64,000 nt of DNA from JAGNHS01 sp964609695. Its GTDB lineage: Bacteria > Bdellovibrionota > UBA2428. Shown here one piece after another: positions 59,451 through 64,000 of this stretch. The stretch lies in NCBI GenBank assembly GCA_964609695.1, contig CAZSSP010000004.1:124001-188000 (forward strand). Direction: 5' to 3'. A program made the translations under genes and the position numbers. The notes under the pieces were generated by a model. It did not search any database. It was not told where the DNA came from and saw only the letters and a list, made by a program, of their open reading frames with translations. Each line of letters begins with the position of its first letter. The first letter of the stretch is position 1.

Positions 59451-60458
59451 ATGAAAGGGCTTTTAAATAATAAGAGCTGGGTTTGGTTGGGTGCCTTTCT
59501 TGTATTGATTTTTTTGGGTCCAGTCATTTCGTCTAATCTCGATGCTTATTATTTTTCGATCGTAATGTATGCCGGTGTTAACATTGTTCTTGCGGTGAGT
59601 TTAAATCTCGTTAATGGATTCACCGGTCAATTCTCAATTGGTCATGCTGGATTTATGTCAGTCGGAGGATATGTCAGTGCATTTCTTTCGATGCTTTTAA
59701 TGCAAAATCATTTAGCATTAATGACAGGCCCATGGGCTCATTTGATTTTTTTCGGCTTGCTCATTCTTGGTGGTGTTGCAGCTGCGGCTATTGGATACAT
59801 AGTGGGTCTTCCTTCTTTAAAATTAAAGGGAGATTATTTGGCGATTGTCACTCTAGGTTTTGGAGAAATAATTCGTGTCTGCATTTTGAATATTGATTCG
59901 GTTGGCGGGGCAAGAGGGATGTTCGGTATTCCCGCTTTAACAAGTTTTTCTTGGGTCTACGCTTGGGTTGTTTTTGTTTTGTTTTTTGCTTGGAGAATGC
60001 TTAAGTCATCACACGGTAGATCGTTGTTGAGTGTTCGTGAAGATGAAGTGGCTGCTACGGCTATGGGAGTGAATACCACTAAGGCTAAAGTTAAAGCCTT
60101 TATTTTTGCATCTTTTTTTGCGGGTGTAGCGGGCGGTCTCTATGCTCATTTCCTCCGATATCTCAATCCACAGACTTTTGATTTTAATAAAAGTTTTGAA
60201 ATTGTTATTATGGTTGTGTTGGGTGGAATGGGTTCATTGTCTGGATCTGTAGTGGCCGCAATATTACTTACAGTTTTAAAAGAAGCACTTCGTCCGTTGC
60301 AAGAAATCACTCAAGTAGATTTAAGAATGGTTATTTATTCTCTTATGCTTATAGTTTTAATGTTAACGAAACCCAATGGTCTCTTTGGCCATAGGGAAAT
60401 TTTTGATTTTTTTTCAAAAAAAAAAGACAAAAGTCCGAGAAGGATCGTTGAAGCATGA
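59451..60458 (+). CDS. livM: ABC transporter permease LivM
   Basis: 335 residues from the ATG at 59451. An open frame upstream adds 11 codons inside livH, which I reject because MKGLLNNKSWVWLGAFLVLIF starts a proper membrane segment. Family patterns: NLVNGFTGQFSIGHAGFMSVGGY, LPSLKLKGDYLAIVTLGFGEIIR, and the coupling segment GRSLLSVREDEVAATAMGVNTTKAK. The cytoplasmic tail is highly basic (KKKDKSPRR). It overlaps livG by four bases. Confidence 0.95.
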   Translation: MKGLLNNKSWVWLGAFLVLIFLGPVISSNLDAYYFSIVMYAGVNIVLAVSLNLVNGFTGQFSIGHAGFMSVGGYVSAFLSMLLMQNHLALMTGPWAHLIFFGLLILGGVAAAAIGYIVGLPSLKLKGDYLAIVTLGFGEIIRVCILNIDSVGGARGMFGIPALTSFSWVYAWVVFVLFFAWRMLKSSHGRSLLSVREDEVAATAMGVNTTKAKVKAFIFASFFAGVAGGLYAHFLRYLNPQTFDFNKSFEIVIMVVLGGMGSLSGSVVAAILLTVLKEALRPLQEITQVDLRMVIYSLMLIVLMLTKPNGLFGHREIFDFFSKKKDKSPRRIVEA

Positions 60459-61243
60459 GCGCTGCTTTAGAAATTAAAAATTTGAGTATTCAATTTGGCG
60501 GCTTAAAGGCCGTAAACGATTTTTCCTACAGTATTCCTGAAAGAGGAATCTATGGGCTTATTGGTCCCAATGGTGCAGGAAAAACTACGGTATTTAATTT
60601 ATTAACAAGCGTTTATTCGCCAAGCTCAGGAAATGTTCTAAGTTTTGGGAAATCCTTAGTGGGTAAAAAAACTTTTGAAATCACGAAGCATGGATTGGCC
60701 CGAACATTCCAAAACATTCGCTTGTTTAAAGATCTAACTGTTTTAGAAAATGTATTAATTGCGCTCGATCACAATCCTACTTTAAAACACCATTCGCTTT
60801 TTTCTGCAGTATTTAGATTCCCTAAGTTTGTTCAGTCTGAATCTGCAAAAGTTGAAAAAGCCAAAGAATATTTAGGTATCTTTAAATTACAAACTAAGGC
60901 CGAAGAACGTGCTGCCAATTTGTCTTATGGTGATCAACGTCGGCTTGAGATTGTGCGTGCAATGGCCACTGGAGCTAAGGTTTTGCTTTTAGACGAGCCG
61001 GCGGCTGGTATGAATCCTAAGGAAACTGCCAAGTTGCTCGATAATATCCGTGAAATTCGAGATTCCTATAATATGACTATTTTATTAATTGAACATGATA
61101 TGAAATTTGTAATGGGAATTTGCGAGCGAATAGCTGTTCTTGATTATGGAGTTAAAATTGCTGAAGGAACTCCTAGTGAAATACAAAAAAATCCAAAAGT
61201 GATTGAGGCCTATTTAGGTCGTCCAGCGGAGGCTAGCCAATGA
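60455..61243 (+). CDS. livG: ABC transporter ATP-binding protein LivG
   Basis: 262 residues. Walker A GPNGAGKTT (37-45), Q-loop ARTFQNIRLF, signature LSYGDQRRLEI, Walker B VLLLDEPAAGMN, and the H-loop LIEHDMKFVM. The AAGMNP sequence after Walker B is characteristic of LivG. It forms the ATPase heterodimer with LivF. Four-base overlaps couple it to both neighbours. Confidence 0.96.
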   Translation: MSAALEIKNLSIQFGGLKAVNDFSYSIPERGIYGLIGPNGAGKTTVFNLLTSVYSPSSGNVLSFGKSLVGKKTFEITKHGLARTFQNIRLFKDLTVLENVLIALDHNPTLKHHSLFSAVFRFPKFVQSESAKVEKAKEYLGIFKLQTKAEERAANLSYGDQRRLEIVRAMATGAKVLLLDEPAAGMNPKETAKLLDNIREIRDSYNMTILLIEHDMKFVMGICERIAVLDYGVKIAEGTPSEIQKNPKVIEAYLGRPAEASQ

Positions 61244-61959
61244 GCACGCCAATGTTGGAAGTTAAAGATCTTTCTGTAAACTATGGAGCCATTCAGGCTC
61301 TTGATAAGTTGTCTTTTCAAGTTCAAAAAGGTGAAATACTAAGCTTGATAGGTTCTAATGGAGCGGGGAAAACAACTTGTTTAAGAAGCATTTCAGGGTT
61401 GGTGAAAATTTCTGGCGGAAGCATTAATTATTTGGGTGAGAAGATTTCTGGTCTTCCTGCTCACAAAATTGTACAGCGTCGCCTTTATCAAAGTCCTGAG
61501 GGTCGAGGAATTTTTTTAAATTTGTCGGTCAGTGAAAATCTTGATTTAGGGGCTTGGTGTATTAAAGATAAAAATCTTTATAAGCAAAATCTCGAAAAAG
61601 CCTTTGAACTTTTTCCTCGATTAAAAGAGAGGCAAAATCAAAATGCTGGAACTCTGAGTGGAGGGGAGCAGCAAATGTTGGCTATTGCTAGAGCCCTTAT
61701 GGGGAGTCCCGAGTTATTGTTGCTTGATGAACCCAGTCTAGGCTTAGCTCCGCAAATTATCGAAAAAATATTTGAAATTATCAAAGACATTAATAAGCAA
61801 GGCGTAACTATACTTTTAGTTGAGCAAAATGCTCTTCAAGCTTTGCAAATTTCTCATAGAGGTTTAGTTCTAGAGACGGGCCATTTAGCTATGCAGGGTG
61901 ACTCAAAAGACTTACTCAATTCCGACGAAGTTAGGCGAGCTTATCTAGGCGAAGCCTAG
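61240..61959 (+). CDS. livF: ABC transporter ATP-binding protein LivF
   Basis: 239 residues. Walker A GSNGAGKTT (38-46), signature LSGGEQQMLAIARAL, Walker B LLLLDEPSLGLAP, and LVEQNALQAL in the H-loop region, where Gln replaces His as is normal for LivF. The C-terminus ends YLGEA, and those last codons are repeated twice more in the DNA after the stop. Confidence 0.96.
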   Translation: MSTPMLEVKDLSVNYGAIQALDKLSFQVQKGEILSLIGSNGAGKTTCLRSISGLVKISGGSINYLGEKISGLPAHKIVQRRLYQSPEGRGIFLNLSVSENLDLGAWCIKDKNLYKQNLEKAFELFPRLKERQNQNAGTLSGGEQQMLAIARALMGSPELLLLDEPSLGLAPQIIEKIFEIIKDINKQGVTILLVEQNALQALQISHRGLVLETGHLAMQGDSKDLLNSDEVRRAYLGEA

Positions 61960-62022
61960 TAAAATAGGAAATGGCGAAGCCTAGTAAAAAAGTAGAAGGC
62001 GAAGCCTAGCAATAATTTTAAA
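61948..62022 (+). repeat. Three tandem 25-bp repeats made from the end of livF
   Basis: The 12-mer GGCGAAGCCTAG occurs at 61948-61959, 61973-61984 and 61998-62009, a strict 25-bp period. The first copy holds the last codons and stop of livF; the other two are outside the gene. The spacers are AT-rich and partly diverged. In the first copy only, flanking bases complete a 15-bp palindrome CTAGGC-GAA-GCCTAG (61945-61959). Confidence 0.85.
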
Positions 62023-62027
62023 AGTCT

Positions 62028-62387
62028 TTATTTTTGAATTAATTTATTTACACATTCGTCCATAATACTTTTTGACTGAGTGATTTCGCTCATCAAATTT
62101 TGAGGAAAGAGTAAAAAACCAAAAACGTAGGTGGCTGGTAACCCTAATTTCATTTTTTCAGCAGCATTAGCATAACAAGTGCATTGTTTTTTAAGGGCTA
62201 TTTCTGGAGCTTCGTTTACCACTTGACGATATTTCTCCAATTTTTCTTGAGAAATATTAGTGATGTCTGAACAGCCCTCAATAATTTTTTGTTTTAAATC
62301 AAAAGGGTAATTTTTTGTGTAAACTTTTATTCCCCTTGAAATTGTAAATCCGAATATAGCAATAAGAATTAAGGTTTTGATGCCCAT
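62028..62387 (-). CDS. Small exported or membrane-anchored protein of unknown function
   Basis: 119 residues. The hydrophobic N-terminus (TLILIAIFGFTISRGI) may be an anchor. The mature part is helical with Cys in EGCSDI, a CTC pair in KQCTCYANAAEKM, and a late Cys (MDECVNKL). The pattern of CxCYANAAEKMK followed by a final Cys recalls small periplasmic helical proteins with paired Cys, but no family was recognised. Confidence 0.72.
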   Translation of the reverse strand: MGIKTLILIAIFGFTISRGIKVYTKNYPFDLKQKIIEGCSDITNISQEKLEKYRQVVNEAPEIALKKQCTCYANAAEKMKLGLPATYVFGFLLFPQNLMSEITQSKSIMDECVNKLIQK

Positions 62388-62434
62388 CCTGCTATAGAAT
62401 ACTCTAATTTTAATATTTTAAATGAAAATAGAAA

Positions 62435-62986
62435 TTATTTTCTATTTAGAAGGGCGTCTTTTAGTTCCTGTATATATTCTTTCGAAGGTTCAAATAATTT
62501 TTCTGGTATTTCTCCAAGATTATACCAAGAAAGATTTTTAACTTTTGTGGGCTCTTGAGATTCTAGCTCACCATCAAAAAAAGCATGTAAAACAAAAACT
62601 CTAAAAAACTTATTCTTGGGGGCACCCTCATCGAGGGTTAAGGTGGTTAATATCCACTTAAATGAAGTGAGCGTGATTCCGAGCTCTTCAAAAACTTCTC
62701 TGTGTGCAGCAACTTCGGGGCTTTCTCCTGGATCTATTTTTCCTCCAATAAGACCCCAGGAGTCAGTGCCTGAGCTTTCTTCACCTCTTTGTCCAAAAAG
62801 CCATTGCCCATTTCTTTCTACAACTATAACAACGGCATCTGTGGTGTCTTCGGCAAAGGGTTGATGCACGCTTTGAATGTCTGATGGGAAAGGATCGCCT
62901 TCAGATATTAAAACCGATTCACACGCTAAAATTTGAAATTGTGAAAGGACTGTTAACAGGAATAATAGAAAGAATTTTCTATTCAA
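62435..62986 (-). CDS. Exported Nudix hydrolase
   Basis: 183 residues. The Nudix box GGKIDPGESPEVAAHREVFEELGI is complete (residues 82-104; REVFEE core), so it should hydrolyse a nucleoside diphosphate linked to some moiety. The N-terminus MNRKFFLLFLLTVLSQFQILAC is a signal peptide, possibly a lipoprotein signal with Cys22, although the lipobox (ILAC) is imperfect. The start is TTG at 62986, supported by GGGAG six bases upstream. Most Nudix enzymes are cytoplasmic. The protein resembles ordinary MutT-like NTP or sugar pyrophosphatases elsewhere in its body. Confidence 0.88.
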   Translation of the reverse strand: MNRKFFLLFLLTVLSQFQILACESVLISEGDPFPSDIQSVHQPFAEDTTDAVVIVVERNGQWLFGQRGEESSGTDSWGLIGGKIDPGESPEVAAHREVFEELGITLTSFKWILTTLTLDEGAPKNKFFRVFVLHAFFDGELESQEPTKVKNLSWYNLGEIPEKLFEPSKEYIQELKDALLNRK

Positions 62987-63151
62987 AGTGTACTCCCAAC
63001 CCCAATGACACTGAAGTTTTATGATTATTAATATGAAGATTGATTTTGGTCAGCCGTTTTATAAAATTTTTAAATTTGAATTTGGTTAGATCGACTATTG
63101 ATTTTAAAGTCTTTCAAAGTTTAAATTGTTTCCTTTGAAGAGGAGCTATTT

Positions 63152-63688
63152 ATGAATTTAAAACCCTTATTAGGTGCCGTTCTTTTGTTTGCTTGTGTTT
63201 TGACTTTGTCTGCCAAAGAGGGCGATCGTTATAATATTCGAGTGGCTCCTATATCTGTATTGGCTCAGGTTTGGAATCTCGAATCAGACTTTAAAGTTTC
63301 AGAACAATTCACTTTGGGGCCTAACGTGGCTTACTACATTCATAAAGCTTCCGGCGTACAAACTTCTGCCTATGTTTTGGGAGCAAGAGCCAATTGGTTT
63401 CCAGTGAATGGAGTTTTTAATAGTGGCTTTTATATAGGCCCTAGCCTGTCTTATGTTGGTGTTAAGGCTCAGCAAGATAAAGTGGAAGCTTCTCTAAGCG
63501 TGTGGCAGTTAACAGCTGTGGGCGGATATCATTGGTTTTGGGATAGTGGATTCAATTTGAATTTAGGTGCTGGTGGAACTTATCAAAATTGGCCAGATTA
63601 CGTGACCGTCAATGGGAAAAAGATTTCACTAGAGACTTATGAAAATATGACTCTCGCCATAGAGTTTACTTTGGGCTGGTCTTTTTAA
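63152..63688 (+). CDS. Small outer-membrane beta-barrel protein
   Basis: 178 residues. Signal peptide MNLKPLLGAVLLFACVLTLSA. The body shows alternating strands with aromatic girdle residues (SGFYIGPSLSYVGVKA, VGGYHWFWDSGFNLNLGAGGTYQNW) and ends LAIEFTLGWSF with a terminal Phe. It fits an OmpA/OprF-like or DUF3575-type 8-strand barrel. The Shine-Dalgarno AGAGGAG lies six bases before the ATG. No substrate can be inferred. Confidence 0.85.
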   Translation: MNLKPLLGAVLLFACVLTLSAKEGDRYNIRVAPISVLAQVWNLESDFKVSEQFTLGPNVAYYIHKASGVQTSAYVLGARANWFPVNGVFNSGFYIGPSLSYVGVKAQQDKVEASLSVWQLTAVGGYHWFWDSGFNLNLGAGGTYQNWPDYVTVNGKKISLETYENMTLAIEFTLGWSF

Positions 63689-63717
63689 AAGTCTAGTAAA
63701 ACTTTTTTTATTGAAAC

Positions 63718-64000
63718 TTAAATTATAACTTCTCTTGGTTTCCCAGCCGCTGCTGATTCTCCTACTATTCCTGCGTTCTCAAGTTGTTCCATGATTCTAG
63801 CTGCTCGCGTGTAGCCAATTTGAAAGCGTCTTTGAATGAGTGAAGTTGAAATGTTTCCTTTTTCTTTGGCGAAGTGAACTACGTCTTTAAAAAGTGGATC
63901 GCGTTGTCCTTCGTCTGCTGCCAATAATTCATCGGAGTCTTGTTCCTGTAGAATTTCTTCTTTGTATTCGGGTTCACCTTGAGAGCGCCAGAAGTCACAG
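63718..64000 (-). CDS. ftsK: C-terminal part of DNA translocase FtsK (5' end outside window)
   Basis: The frame is open from the right edge to TAA at 63718-63720, giving the last 93 residues. They read as the end of the FtsK motor (DFWRSQGEPEYKEEIL) and the whole gamma winged-helix domain (DPLFKDVVHFAKEKG, TSLIQRRFQIGYTRAARIMEQLE, AGIVGESAAAGKPREV). The gamma domain reads KOPS-type polar sequences and activates XerCD at dif. The helix GYTRAARIMEQLE is the family's recognition helix. Confidence 0.93.
   Translation of the reverse strand, partial: CDFWRSQGEPEYKEEILQEQDSDELLAADEGQRDPLFKDVVHFAKEKGNISTSLIQRRFQIGYTRAARIMEQLENAGIVGESAAAGKPREVII

Noticed and set aside
63680..63720. A/T hairpin (AAAAGT ... 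ACTTTT) with a T-run between the barrel gene and ftsK
   Set aside because: Only six A/T-rich pairs; too weak to call a terminator, although both genes converge there.
1..64000. Mobile elements, prophage, CRISPR arrays and rRNA genes
   Set aside because: No transposase, integrase, phage structural gene, spaced direct-repeat array or rRNA-like sequence was found; the only direct repeats are the three 25-bp units after livF.

Overview
The window is AT-rich chromosomal DNA of a Gram-negative bacterium. Outer-membrane biology is everywhere: LolA, several predicted beta-barrels, an O-antigen-ligase-like protein, LspA/Lgt and lipoproteins with lipoboxes. The mix of GatCAB, an IleS of the eukaryote-like (IleS2) type, FHA-domain proteins encoded with a Tad-type TadC, and many exported proteins without recognisable families fits Bdellovibrionota (Bdellovibrio and relatives) best. 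That assignment is inference: no rRNA or other decisive marker is present. No insertion sequence, prophage, CRISPR array or rRNA operon was seen. Genes are densely packed, often with ATGA or GTGA stop/start overlaps.

Layout. 1-1.6 kb: the end of an unknown gene, a FliG-C-domain-only protein and a small beta-barrel. 1.7-3.6 kb: aguA-aguB, which turn agmatine into putrescine, then tRNA-Val(UAC). 3.7-11.1 kb (minus): lspA-lgt-tig-clpP-clpX-lon and a small lipoprotein, joining lipoprotein maturation to protein folding and turnover. 11.2-18.6 kb (plus): ileS, an exported M16 protease and an O-antigen ligase/polymerase-like membrane protein. 18.6-20.7 kb (minus): a bifunctional class A penicillin-binding protein. 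20.8-24.3 kb (plus): a beta-barrel, two exported proteins and a CDP-alcohol phosphatidyltransferase. A transcription terminator lies across the start codon of the second exported protein. 24.3-35.9 kb (minus): S9A peptidase, a barrel, DUF167, rimO, lolA, an exported protein, gatB-gatA-gatC and a UvrD/PcrA helicase.

35.9-36.1 kb holds no protein gene on the plus strand. It does carry a promoter, a hairpin with a C-rich anti-Shine-Dalgarno-like loop and a strong intrinsic terminator, which together look like an unannotated small RNA. 36.3-47.4 kb has leuS-hinT surrounded by large exported proteins. Two of these, adjacent and overlapping, look like an exported phospholipase-D-fold enzyme and an exported RNase H-fold (YprB/TM0106-like) exonuclease. 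47.4-49.6 kb: PAP2 phosphatase, a monofunctional glycosyltransferase and an IHF/HU protein. 49.6-57.1 kb (minus): a strictly coupled operon of tadC, a DUF192 protein, three FHA proteins and two unknown proteins. 57.4-62.0 kb (plus): a complete branched-chain amino-acid-type ABC transporter (livKHMGF), followed by a short tandem repeat made from the end of livF. 62.0-64.0 kb: a small exported protein, an exported Nudix hydrolase, a small beta-barrel and the 3' end of ftsK, which leaves the window.

The observations most worth following are the small-RNA candidate (35952-36070), the terminator with a start codon in its loop (22938-22983), the exported nuclease-like pair (42729-47436), the FHA/TadC operon without TadA/TadB, and the matching palindromes on either side of the liv operon.
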